From the NCBI GenBank assembly GCA_001970955.1, contig MPUH01000203.1:1-64000 (forward strand): 64,000 nucleotides of DNA, in the 5' to 3' direction. The stretch comes from Stentor coeruleus (Eukaryota > Ciliophora > Heterotrichea > Heterotrichida > Stentoridae). The position numbers were made by a program, and so were the translations under genes. Below the pieces are notes generated by a model. The model had not been told where the DNA came from, did not search any database, and saw only the letters and a list, made by a program, of their open reading frames with translations. This document shows positions 47,505 through 56,387 of the stretch, piece by piece (within the stretch, counting starts at the first letter, position 1; the number at the start of each line of letters is the position of its first letter).

Positions 47505-47987
47505 TTATTTAATTGTATTCTTAGAATCCAAAATACCTTCTAAATCCTCAACCTCAGTCTCAGTCCTTCTAAATTTCATAAATTCTAATGGATCTCCATT
47601 CATAAGTTCAATAGCTTTTACCCCTTCCTAAATGAATTTTACAACATTTTTTATATCGACTTTAGCCCCTTTTTCCAATAAGATTTTTGCAAGGAATCTT
47701 TTATTGGTAATTAGTGCAAGATGTAAAGGAGTATCTCCATTAGTATCTTGAATATTTATATCAGCACCAATTTTGAGTAATGCTTGAACAATATTTATCT
47801 TATTTACCCATACTGCTAAATGAAGGTAAGTCCAATTGTACTGTTTGAATATTACAGCAGTAAGGCGTTTTAATAAATCTTCTTTAGTAAAGATAAAGTT
47901 ACCATCATTGTTTTGAATAGCATTAAGGACTTCATCTGGCTATATAGTATTTACCCTTTGGTCCTCTTTATGGCAAAGTGATCCCAT
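47505..47987 (-). CDS. small N-myristoylated ankyrin-repeat protein (three exons)
   Basis: A gene hidden by two 15-nt introns (47940-47954 and 47628-47642). The spliced frame gives 150 residues. MGSLCHK at the start is a myristoylation signal with a palmitoylatable Cys. Then come three ankyrin-type helix pairs: NWTYLHLAVWVNKINIVQAL, DINIQDTNGDTPLHLALI and NKRFLAKILLEKGAKVDIKN. The C-terminus is acidic (ETEVEDLEGILDS) and ends in TAA at 47505-47507. It is expected to be a membrane-tethered protein-binding adaptor. Frame continuity across both introns makes the model strong. Confidence 0.85.
47628..47642 (-). other. 15-nt spliceosomal intron
   Basis: On the minus strand GTAAAATTCATTTAG, interrupting the ankyrin gene after the third repeat; contains an in-frame TAG. 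Confidence 0.9.
47940..47954 (-). other. 15-nt spliceosomal intron
   Basis: On the minus strand GTAAATACTATATAG, after an 11-codon first exon that begins MGSLCHKED; contains an in-frame TAA and TAG. Confidence 0.9.
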
Positions 47988-48024
47988 TTATATCAAAACT
48001 AATTACTATCTTATAAGTATAGTT

Positions 48025-48503
48025 TCAACGCTCCCACTTTTCATTCACGCATTCTGGGTAATCTTTTTTAAACTGCATTGCTTGATTATCTTTGAAAAAA
48101 CCATTAAAAACTTCTTTACCTGTCTTGATTTCCATCACACTCACTAAATAATTTATACCTAATTTTATAATACAGCCTTTGTAAAAATTACAAACTTCAT
48201 ATTAGGTACCTTTATGTATCTTACCATCTAGTTATATTTTACTCCCTTAGTTATATTTACCTTTTTTCTTTTACAAACATATATAGAATATCTCTATAAT
48301 TTCCCAAAGCATATAATTGTCTGTAGTTTTTCCTTTTAGATCTTAAATGGTTTTATTGATACTTCATCTGTATATTTTTTCTCATATATTGAATATGAAT
48401 TAAAATGGCTTCTATTTCAGTGTTTTGCAGCTTCTTTATATAAATTCTTTAAAATTTGTAATTTCGCTACCTTCTTGAAGTTTGATAGTTTTTTTATTTC
48501 ATT
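48025..48503 (-). pseudogene. gene or pseudogene carrying a second micro-intron array
   Basis: The terminal exon (48143-48025) is clean and protein-like: SVMEIKTGKEVFNGFFKDN then KKDYPECVNEKWER and TGA. Upstream of it is an 8-unit micro-intron array (48144-48274). Beyond the array, 48275-48503 reads in the matching phase as NEIKKLSNFKKVAKLQILKN and further coding-like sequence, but with in-frame TGA, TAA and TAG that no 15-nt intron removes; another frame also looks coding-like (DNYMLWEIIEIFYIC). So the 5' part is damaged, or contains splicing I cannot resolve. Family unknown. No start codon chosen. Confidence 0.45.
48144..48274 (-). other. second micro-intron array, 8 units
   Basis: On the minus strand, units occupy 48274-48261 (14 nt, ending in an A-run), 48260-48246, 48242-48228, 48224-48210, 48209-48195, 48191-48177, 48173-48159 and 48158-48144 (all 15 nt). 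All begin GTA and end AG. Spacers are 0, 3 (GGA), 3 (ATG), 0, 3 (TTT), 3 (GCT) and 0 nt. Splicing all of them enters the clean terminal exon in the phase of the upstream frame (…IYV, then WNVCLSVMEIK). Confidence 0.75.
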
Positions 48504-48789
48504 CTAAAACATTTTATTACCTTACTTAATACACTATAAGCATTTTCTTGGTTTTTAAAATCCGTTCTAAACACAAGAATCAGCAAAATTAAGTTTAAAA
48601 TAAAACAATAACTGTTAAAAATGCACACAAAATTATCAACTCATCTTTTTTTCAACTTTTATCTCAACAGATTTTTGAATTTAATCTCTATATTTATCAC
48701 CATTAAAAATCCCCAAATTATCCCTAAACCTAAATTCCAAACTTCCTACCAACTCTAATAAGAAATTTCCATAATCATCTGAAAATTTA
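48504..48789. other. AT-rich spacer
   Basis: No gene seen. Near 48510-48540 on the minus strand, adjacent GT...AG stretches of 14 and 17 nt may be further degenerate array units, but lengths do not fit. Confidence 0.35.
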
Positions 48790-49221
48790 ATGGAAAGGCA
48801 CTCCTCTTATAAAATCGCCTCTAATACCCATCTAAACAAAGCCCCTTCTCTCATAAACATCCTAGATCATTCATCATCAACAGTCTATCTCCAAAACCAC
48901 AACAATTCCAGCATCTCCCCAATCCGTTCATCAAAATCAAACGCAAAGTTATACCCAATCAGTAAAGTTACCATAATAACAAACATCGATAAAAAATCCC
49001 GGGCCTTACTCAGTTCATTTAGCCCATCAAAAATCCGTCATTTAAATCGTTTAAAAAACATCTACAATAGAAGTACTCAAAAGATAAACAACAATTTAAT
49101 ATGTTCAGGAAAACTATATGAAATCTCTAAAAAAAGTCCAAGGAGCCATAATCATTTAAATATAAAACTTACTCCTCTTCGTAGTAACATAACCCCAGAG
49201 CCATTAGAAAAACTCTTATAA
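48790..49221 (+). CDS. uncharacterised basic Ser/Asn-rich protein
   Basis: 143 residues, basic and rich in Ser, Asn, Lys and Ile, without hydrophobic segments or known domain. Short motifs such as SSISPIRSSKS, SSFSPSKIRHLNR and KKSPRSHNH could be phosphorylation sites. It uses C-ending codons more than the flanks, which supports coding. The stop lies 29 bp before the U2AF-like gene. Confidence 0.55.
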   Translation: MERHSSYKIASNTHLNKAPSLINILDHSSSTVYLQNHNNSSISPIRSSKSNAKLYPISKVTIITNIDKKSRALLSSFSPSKIRHLNRLKNIYNRSTQKINNNLICSGKLYEISKKSPRSHNHLNIKLTPLRSNITPEPLEKLL

Positions 49222-49250
49222 CTATATAAAATTGGTAACTTTGTAATATT

Positions 49251-50099
49251 ATGTCTTTTGCTAGACCAAGATCTAGAAGCCCCAGAAGGCAGCAGTCGAA
49301 AAAAAGTCGTTTTAGTGATGTGAACCCTGATGACAAGGATATCATAAAAAGCTTAGAAACAGTAAAAGCAGCTCAGACTACAAAAGTTGATAGAAAATTA
49401 TATGTAGGGAATTTACCTGCAGGAATTACTCAAATACAATTAGTTGATTTATTAAATACAGCTTTGATAAACAAGAAACTTAATGCATATCCTGGACATC
49501 CGGTTTTAAGTTCATGGATAAGTCAAGATGGACATTATGCTTTTGTTGAATTTAGGAGTATAGAAGAAGCTAATCTTGCGTTTTCTTTAAACAATTACCC
49601 AATATTAGGACAAAATCTTAAAGTTGGAAGACCTAAAACTTATAGTGGTTCACAACCAGCTTCAGCTACAGAACGTAATACACTTATGGGGGGATATACT
49701 TTACCTACAATATCAGCTTATGCAAATATTACTGATGTTAATAAACAAGGACCACTTAAACCTTTAAGAGTATTTTTATCAAGTGAAGTACTTTGTGTTA
49801 AGAAAATGGTAAATAGACAAGAATTAGAAGAAAATTATGAGGATTTAGTTGATGATATTAGAGAACATGTTAATAGATTTGGCCAAGTTTTAGAAGTTTA
49901 TATCCCTAGAGATGGAGATTTTGTTGGAAATGTGTATTTGGAATTTCCTACAGTTGCTGAAGCGAAGGTAGTTAGAAATGCTCTTAGTGGGTTAACATTT
50001 AATGGAAGTACTTTAGATATTTCGTTTATACCTTTTCAGAAGTTTAAAGAAAAAGAACTTGATTCTGGAAATGATCTGCAGGTGATAATAAACGCATAA
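49251..50099 (+). CDS. U2AF large-subunit-like splicing factor (one RRM plus UHM)
   Basis: 282 residues. A short RS-type N-terminus (MSFARPRSRSPRRQQSKKSR) precedes RRM1 (about 48-130) with RKLYVGNLPAGIT, then PGHPVLSSWISQD, AFVEFRSIEEANLAF and LKVGRP, all typical of U2AF65 RRM1. The C-terminal UHM (about 170-272) has KKMVNRQELEENYEDLVDDI, VYIPR and VYLEFPTVAEAKVV. U2AF65 normally has RRM1, RRM2 and UHM (about 475 residues); the second RRM is missing here. U2AF binds the polypyrimidine tract and hands the branch site to SF1/SF3b. Introns of 15 nt have almost no room for such a tract, so a reduced factor is notable. Confidence 0.85.
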   Translation: MSFARPRSRSPRRQQSKKSRFSDVNPDDKDIIKSLETVKAAQTTKVDRKLYVGNLPAGITQIQLVDLLNTALINKKLNAYPGHPVLSSWISQDGHYAFVEFRSIEEANLAFSLNNYPILGQNLKVGRPKTYSGSQPASATERNTLMGGYTLPTISAYANITDVNKQGPLKPLRVFLSSEVLCVKKMVNRQELEENYEDLVDDIREHVNRFGQVLEVYIPRDGDFVGNVYLEFPTVAEAKVVRNALSGLTFNGSTLDISFIPFQKFKEKELDSGNDLQVIINA

Positions 50100-50148
50100 T
50101 CTTTATAACAAGTTAAATACTAGAATTTTCTATATAACATCTTAATAA

Positions 50149-51573
50149 ATGTCGTCAAAGTTATGGATAATCTCTCTCATCGTCTTCATCATATTAGCAG
50201 ATATAGTTGAAGAAGATGGAGTCTGGGTGTTAAATGATGATAATTTCAATGAAGCTCTTGAAAAACAACCTGATCTTTTAGTTGAGTTCTATGCCCCCTG
50301 GTGTGGTCACTGTAAAAAACTAGCCCCCGAGTACTCTAAAGCTGCTAAAAAACTCGCCACAAACATTCCTCCAATAAAAATCGCTAAAGTTGATGCAACA
50401 ACAAGCACAGTCTTAGCAAGTCGATACAAAATTGAAAGCTACCCAACTTTAAAATACTTTACTAATAAAATCCCAAGTGATTACACAGGCGGGAGAACAG
50501 AAGATACAATCTTTTCTTGGATCTTAAAAAGAAACACCCCATCAATTACTTATCTTTCGTCTTTATCCAGCTTACAAAATCTCAGTAGTCTTCATAAAGT
50601 TCTCGTAGTGCTTTTCTCTGAAAAAAATACTCCTGAAGCTGTAGTTTTTGAACAAGTCGCTAAAAGTATTGATTCAGTAACTTTTGCTTTAGTTTCAGAT
50701 ACTGAAACTCCTAAAAGTTTTGGGGTCTCTCAACCATCTCTAATGATTTTTAAACAATTTGACGAGAGAAGAGTTGATTATAAAGGTAGATATGTTATGA
50801 CAGAAATAAGTCGTTTTGTTAATGATAATAGATTACCTTTAGTGATTCCATTTGGTGACGATGCTATAGATTTGATATTCCAAAAATCCTCTCCAGCTTT
50901 GTTTTTATTTGCTAATTCATATAGTGAATATCAAGCTGATATGGAATCTTTAAGCAAAGAGTATAAAGGAATATTAGTTTTTTCATATGCTGATCTTAGG
51001 TCAAATGATAATAATAGACTTGCTGAGTATTTTGGTATTGGAGCTATAGATCAGCCTGTTTCTATAATTGTTGACCCTAGAGGTGAGGTTAAGAAATATA
51101 GATATAATGGGTTTTTGACTTATGATGGGCTTAAAAACTTTGCTAATAGTTGGAGTAATAAGAAAATTGAGGCTTATTATAAAAGTCAAGAAATCCCTCA
51201 GAATAATTATGATGGTTCAGTTAGGGTTTTAGTTGGGAAAAATTATGATCAGGTGGTTTTAGATAAAACTAAAGATGTACTTGTTGAGTTTTATGCACCT
51301 TGGTGTGGACATTGTAAACAATTAGCTCCTGAGTATGAAAAACTTGCTCAAGAACTTAAAGGGGTGACATCAATTGTTATTGCTAAAATAGACGCTACAG
51401 TTAATGAAGCTAAAGGTGTTGGGGTAAGAGGGTTTCCAACTATTAAATTTTATCCGGCTAATAACAAAAATCCTATTGAGTTTAATGGGGAAAGGAATTA
51501 TGAAGGTTTGCTGAAGTTTGTTCTAGATAAAGCGAGTATTAAATTTGATTTAGACAAGAAAGTAGACCTTTAA
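50149..51573 (+). CDS. protein disulfide isomerase
   Basis: 474 residues, arranged a-b-b'-a'. A signal peptide (about 1-18, LWIISLIVFIILADI) and two thioredoxin domains with FYAPWCGHCK active sites (CGHC at 52-55 and about 380-383) flank two domains without Cys. The C-terminus KKVDL is a KDEL-type ER retrieval signal. It forms and reshuffles disulfide bonds in the ER lumen. Length and layout match classical PDI (about 490-510). ATG 50149, 49 bp after the U2AF-like stop. Confidence 0.96.
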   Translation: MSSKLWIISLIVFIILADIVEEDGVWVLNDDNFNEALEKQPDLLVEFYAPWCGHCKKLAPEYSKAAKKLATNIPPIKIAKVDATTSTVLASRYKIESYPTLKYFTNKIPSDYTGGRTEDTIFSWILKRNTPSITYLSSLSSLQNLSSLHKVLVVLFSEKNTPEAVVFEQVAKSIDSVTFALVSDTETPKSFGVSQPSLMIFKQFDERRVDYKGRYVMTEISRFVNDNRLPLVIPFGDDAIDLIFQKSSPALFLFANSYSEYQADMESLSKEYKGILVFSYADLRSNDNNRLAEYFGIGAIDQPVSIIVDPRGEVKKYRYNGFLTYDGLKNFANSWSNKKIEAYYKSQEIPQNNYDGSVRVLVGKNYDQVVLDKTKDVLVEFYAPWCGHCKQLAPEYEKLAQELKGVTSIVIAKIDATVNEAKGVGVRGFPTIKFYPANNKNPIEFNGERNYEGLLKFVLDKASIKFDLDKKVDL

Positions 51574-52472
51574 TAGATAAATTTACCTATTAATTATGAT
51601 TTTTTTTTTACTAATGATATTTAAAACTTCTATTGTAAGTCAAATAAATTGTGATTTGCTCATTTTATTAATATACTAATTGTTCAAATTTGAGTTTTAG
51701 ATTTTTCTCTCAAATGGATAATCAAATAATAGTCACTTTGTGCCTACTCGCACAAAGCCTATATTTTTTCTATTAGCTTTTCATTTCTTTTTACCATAAT
51801 TTATAATAATTAGAAGGTCGAGTAGCTAATTCTGTTTCCAATCTGAGTTTCCTTTAAATGATTTTTATTCTTAAATACTTCTTTTATATAATTCTTGAAA
51901 TTTATTCATAACATTTTCAAATTCATATCGCAGTTGAATAATATTATCAATTTTTGGATTTGATAGAAATCAAGTAAAATTAAAAAATAATTTATAAGAA
52001 TGATTTACTATTAAAATATGATATTCAAGTGAAGGCTGTAGGTATAAACATTATTTACTTTTTTTGATTCTGCTTAAAATTTAGAAAATAAATTTTTTTT
52101 GTATGTTTAAAATTCTGAAAGAAAATGTTTTACAAGTTCAAAAATTATTATATTCTTTATATATCAAAGAATTTTTAAATTGCATGTTGTAAATTTATGA
52201 TATTTCATTTATTAGGTAGATATCATTCATCTATGACAAATCTCATGGAGACTAACAGCATTAAATCAGCATACATAAACAAAACTCGATTTATTTTTAT
52301 CATATTTAATAACCACAACAACTCTATATCCAGAATTTCTTATATTTTTATAACAAAAGCTATATAAACAACACTATTTTATATAAAACCAAAAAATATT
52401 CTTCAAGTCAATTATTATCAATCTACATTAAAAATATAATACTCTTACATAAAACATATACTCTTTAGTGTT
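51574..52472. other. AT-rich spacer with a GC-containing hairpin
   Basis: No gene seen. A hairpin at 51736-51757 is listed separately; the remainder is featureless. Confidence 0.5.
51736..51757 (+). other. perfect 8-bp hairpin followed by a T-run
   Basis: CTTTGTGC (51736-51743), a 6-nt loop CTACTC, and GCACAAAG (51750-51757), then CCTATATTTTTTC. A weaker 6-bp stem (TTTGAG/CTCAAA) lies about 45 bp upstream. The layout would fit the 3' end of a small RNA or an mRNA 3' element; no RNA family recognised. Confidence 0.4.
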
Positions 52473-53945
52473 TCATTTAGAAATAGTTATTTGATAAGAA
52501 GCATAAGCATGGTTTAACGACTTATACTCAAGAGAATTCAATATAAACGGCCTAGGGTATCCAAACTGTTCAATAGTCTTAACAGCTTCCTGATCTAACC
52601 TCAAAGTCTCTTCTTCAATCGCCAAGTCTTCAACTGTTAAGTTCTCACAGTCATAAAACCAAGGATGATTCAAAATAGCCTCAATTGGAATTCTCTTACA
52701 AGGAACTATTTGAAGCATTTTACGTATCAAGTCTTTAACTTCTTCACTTAAAAATTCAGGCAAATCATATTTGCCTAAAAGAATAGATTTATGAAGTTCA
52801 GCTAAAGTGTTACCTTTAAATGGAACAGTTCCACAAACCATGCAATAAAGCAAAACACCTAAACTCCAAATATCAGACCAAAAACCTTCATAACCTTTAT
52901 CTATAACAATTTCTGGAGCCAAGTATGCAGGGGTTCCACATTGATCAAGAATAATCTCCCCTTTATGCATGATTTTAGAAACACCAAAGTCACAGATTTT
53001 TATATTTTCCACAGCTTTGTCTAATAAAATATTATCAAGTTTAAAGTCTCTATGCAAAATCCCATGTTTATGAATTGTATTTGCCCCTTGGATTATTTCA
53101 TAGTATAACTTTTTACAAACACTTTCACTCATACGTCCATTATTTTTCAAATAATTCAGCAAATCTCCTCCTCCAATATACTCCATCACAATTAAAAAAT
53201 GATCCTCACTTTCAAATACTTCTAATATTTTCACAACAAACTTACTTCTGATTTTCTTTAATATATACACTTCTCTAAATATTTTTCTTCTTGAATGCTC
53301 ATTCAATAAATACGCTCTATCTAAAACTTTTATAGCAACTTTTTTACCGCTAAGTACATGAATTCCTAACATTACTTTACCAAATGCCCCTTGACCTAAA
53401 AGCTTTATAATACTATAAAATTTCAAAGTTGTTTGTGGCTCAGCTAAAGTTTCTTTAAAAGATTTAGTAATAGCTTCAATTAACTGTTCTTTTTCTTTCA
53501 TAAAAAGAACTTTTGAACGCATGATTGGATTTGATTTGGAGCATTCTAAAATTTCTGATGTAGACTTTTTCCTTTTAATAAAAGAAATTTTAGGAGATAC
53601 TCGGCCTGGGCTTTGTCGGATTAACAGTCCTGAAGATTCTTGAATGGACTTTTTTAGCTTAGAAGTATTATGGAGTTTGAGCAATTTAACATTGCGAGGA
53701 CTTGCTTTTTCTGAATGACCACTTAAAGATTTTGGTGATGGGATACGAATTATGCAATTACGTGAACTTGAATAGTCTCTTGGCTTGTATTGCCTGATTG
53801 AGGCTGGGCTATTTTTTTCACTTTTTGATGTTGGGTTTATAGATTGCTTGTTTATTTTCAAGGCTCCTATTACGAGGCCTTTTTTTCTTTTGACGTTGAG
53901 CGTACGGTCAGTCATAGGCTCTTCACTTCCTCGTTTTTTATGCAT
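52473..53945 (-). CDS. Ser/Thr protein kinase, CAMK/SNF1-MARK-like
   Basis: 490 residues. A basic, Ser/Pro-rich N-terminus of about 150 residues (several SPK/SPR sites) precedes a complete kinase domain (about 157-412): GQGAFGKV glycine loop, VAIKVLD lysine, HRDFKLDN catalytic loop, DFG, and GTPAYLAPE. The HRDFK and YLAPEIV...GFWSDIWSLGVLLY blocks resemble the CAMK group. A C-terminal extension of about 75 residues could be autoinhibitory; it is rich in Glu and Leu. Activity is expected because all catalytic residues are present. ATG 53943-53945. Confidence 0.92.
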   Translation of the reverse strand: MHKKRGSEEPMTDRTLNVKRKKGLVIGALKINKQSINPTSKSEKNSPASIRQYKPRDYSSSRNCIIRIPSPKSLSGHSEKASPRNVKLLKLHNTSKLKKSIQESSGLLIRQSPGRVSPKISFIKRKKSTSEILECSKSNPIMRSKVLFMKEKEQLIEAITKSFKETLAEPQTTLKFYSIIKLLGQGAFGKVMLGIHVLSGKKVAIKVLDRAYLLNEHSRRKIFREVYILKKIRSKFVVKILEVFESEDHFLIVMEYIGGGDLLNYLKNNGRMSESVCKKLYYEIIQGANTIHKHGILHRDFKLDNILLDKAVENIKICDFGVSKIMHKGEIILDQCGTPAYLAPEIVIDKGYEGFWSDIWSLGVLLYCMVCGTVPFKGNTLAELHKSILLGKYDLPEFLSEEVKDLIRKMLQIVPCKRIPIEAILNHPWFYDCENLTVEDLAIEEETLRLDQEAVKTIEQFGYPRPFILNSLEYKSLNHAYASYQITISK

Positions 53946-54961
53946 TTATATTTAGAGTATTATTTCGATATTTCATGGGAAATTTTAAGTTATTGGTATT
54001 AATTAAAGGATATGTTGAACTTGATAAAATTTATGTTATGAGATTTTTTATGTGAAATAATTTTGTTTTTGTTTTTTCTTATTTTTAGTTATGATTGTTT
54101 TAATAGTAATAGTTTTTTGCAAGATTTGCTAATATTTTCGATTTTTTGTGAATTGGTCTTTGGCTTGTGATAGATGAATAAGTATTATTAAATTGTTTAT
54201 TAAGTCTTATTATGGTAAATTTTTTTCTCTTAATGTTTCATTCTGATTTTAATAAAATTTTGATATTAAATTCAAAAAGTTGTATTGAAATAATAAAATT
54301 TATCACTTGAAGACTCTATAAATCAGGTTTTTTCATTTGGCTATTATGCAAAAAAAGTATTTATTTTTTAAAAGGTTATCTATATCTGCATGCTTATTTT
54401 TACGTCCTTAATCATTATAGAAATTGTATCACTTGAAAGATTTTATTTAAGTATAAAACTGACTATCACTATGCTTTAATTTTATTAATTATTATGCTAT
54501 AAAAATTTTACTTAAAGTATCAGATTTAAATCTTATCCTTTTATATAATTTAAAATTGTAAACTTATTAAATGCTTATTTTTATATGATTAACCTTTTTA
54601 TTAAAAACTATCTCATCACTCAAAAGCAATCTATTAAAACATTAAATATTTTCAACTCCAATATTTAATAATATATTTCAATCATTAACAAATAAAATTA
54701 ATCTTATCAATTAAGCATTGATTTTACATTAACCAACCACACATACTTTCACCTATTAAAAAAAAATAATTCCCCAATTTAATCATCTTTAAACTAAAAT
54801 CTTAAACCCTTATCCAAACTAATAAAAAATCTCAAAACACTTTCTAACCTTTTTATACAAAATAATCTACATATCTTAACCTTTTAAAAAATTCAATATT
54901 TTAAATACCCAAGCCTTATCTCTAAATAAAATCATAAATCAACTTAAAATTACTGTATAAA
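53946..54961. other. long AT-rich bidirectional spacer
   Basis: About 1 kb between divergent genes, extremely AT-rich, with no gene, repeat or RNA recognised. Confidence 0.5.
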
Positions 54962-56362
54962 ATGGAATCCATTATCAAGAAATTTGAAGAACTAGGTCAA
55001 GGGCATGTATTCGCTGAATTCTCAACCCTCTCTGCCGAATCTCAGCAATCCCTTCTCTTTGAAGCTAGTCAAATCGACATGGAGTTACTCTCTAACCTAT
55101 ACTCTTTTTTCAAATCAGGCCATGTTCCCGAAGAATCAAATGACTTTTCTCCATTCCCAAACATTTTCAATTTAGAATCAGCAAGTGCAGATCATAAAAA
55201 CCTTCTTCAAAGTGATGGGCTTAGAATTATCAGTCGAGGTGAAGCTGCAGTGTTAACTTTTGCTGGAGGTCAAGGGACAAGATTAGGTGTTCCATATCCA
55301 AAAGGCATGTATGATATAGGTTTAATTTCTCATAAAACGCTTCTTCAATTATTTGCTGAAAGACTTATTAGGTTAAAAAATCTTGCAGGACAACAAACTC
55401 CATCTATACCATGGCTGATTATGGTAAATTGGGAAACTTATGATCTTATGGTGCACTTTTTTGAATCTAATAATTACTTTGGTTTAGATCAAAATCAAGT
55501 GTTTTTCTTTAAACAAGATATGCTTCCTGCTATTGACTTTGAAGGGAAAATTATTCTGAATGAAAAAGATAAGATTTGTATGGCTCCTAATGGGAATGGA
55601 GGGGTTTATGAAGGATTACTTAAAGCTAAAGCACTTGATTGGCTTGAAAGTAAGGGTGTTAGATTTGTTCATGTTTGTGGTATTGATAATGTGATGGTTA
55701 AAGTTTGTGACCCAACTTTTTTAGCTTTTGCGGATAATAGTGATGCTGAAGTTTCGACTAAAGTTGTAGAAAAAGTTAGTTATAATGAAAGCATGGGAAT
55801 ACTTGGTCTTAGAGGTGGAAAACAAGGAATCATCGAATATTCTGAACTTAGTGAAGAAATGGCCAAACTTGTTGACGACAACGGTAAGTTAGTTTATTTT
55901 GGTGGAAACATCCTCAACCACATTTTCAGAGTGAGTTTCCTAAGAAGAATAACTAGTTCACTAGAACTTTTAAGATCCAAATACCACATCGCTAGAAAAA
56001 AAATCCCATTTTATTCCGCTGGTACAAAAACTACACCAAAAGAGCCAAACGGGGTAAAATTCGAACTATTTTATTTCGACATTTTTTCATTATCAACAGT
56101 TAGCGCAGCAATGGAAATCCAAAGATCTGAAGAATTCGCCCCAGTGAAAAACGCTACTGGCGCTGATAGTCCAGAAAGTGCTAGAAAATTAATATCAGAC
56201 CTACACTTGAAATGGTTAAAAAAAGCTGGGGCAATTTTTAATAACAAGCCTGAAACTGAAGGTTGTTGCTGTGAAATATCCCCACTCATATCTTATTCAG
56301 GTGAGGGTTTATATTTTGTAGCAGAAAAAAAAATCACTTTACCTTTCTATCTTTATTATTAA
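54962..56362 (+). CDS. UAP1: UDP-N-acetylglucosamine pyrophosphorylase
   Basis: Makes UDP-GlcNAc from UTP and GlcNAc-1-phosphate in the cytosol, for N-glycans, GPI anchors and chitin. 466 residues, matching the usual 480-520. Signatures: LTFAGGQGTRLGVPYPKGM (about 93-111, nucleotide-binding loop and Lys), PNGNGGVYEGL (about 203-213), VCGIDNVMVKVCDP, EYSELSEEMA, NHIFRVSFL, KFELFYFDIF and FAPVKNATGADSPESAR. All substrate contacts known from the family appear present. A chitin synthase-like gene lies 44 kb away in the same window. ATG 54962. Confidence 0.95.
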   Translation: MESIIKKFEELGQGHVFAEFSTLSAESQQSLLFEASQIDMELLSNLYSFFKSGHVPEESNDFSPFPNIFNLESASADHKNLLQSDGLRIISRGEAAVLTFAGGQGTRLGVPYPKGMYDIGLISHKTLLQLFAERLIRLKNLAGQQTPSIPWLIMVNWETYDLMVHFFESNNYFGLDQNQVFFFKQDMLPAIDFEGKIILNEKDKICMAPNGNGGVYEGLLKAKALDWLESKGVRFVHVCGIDNVMVKVCDPTFLAFADNSDAEVSTKVVEKVSYNESMGILGLRGGKQGIIEYSELSEEMAKLVDDNGKLVYFGGNILNHIFRVSFLRRITSSLELLRSKYHIARKKIPFYSAGTKTTPKEPNGVKFELFYFDIFSLSTVSAAMEIQRSEEFAPVKNATGADSPESARKLISDLHLKWLKKAGAIFNNKPETEGCCCEISPLISYSGEGLYFVAEKKITLPFYLYY

Positions 56363-56387
56363 GTAGTTAACAATTAGAGATATTATT

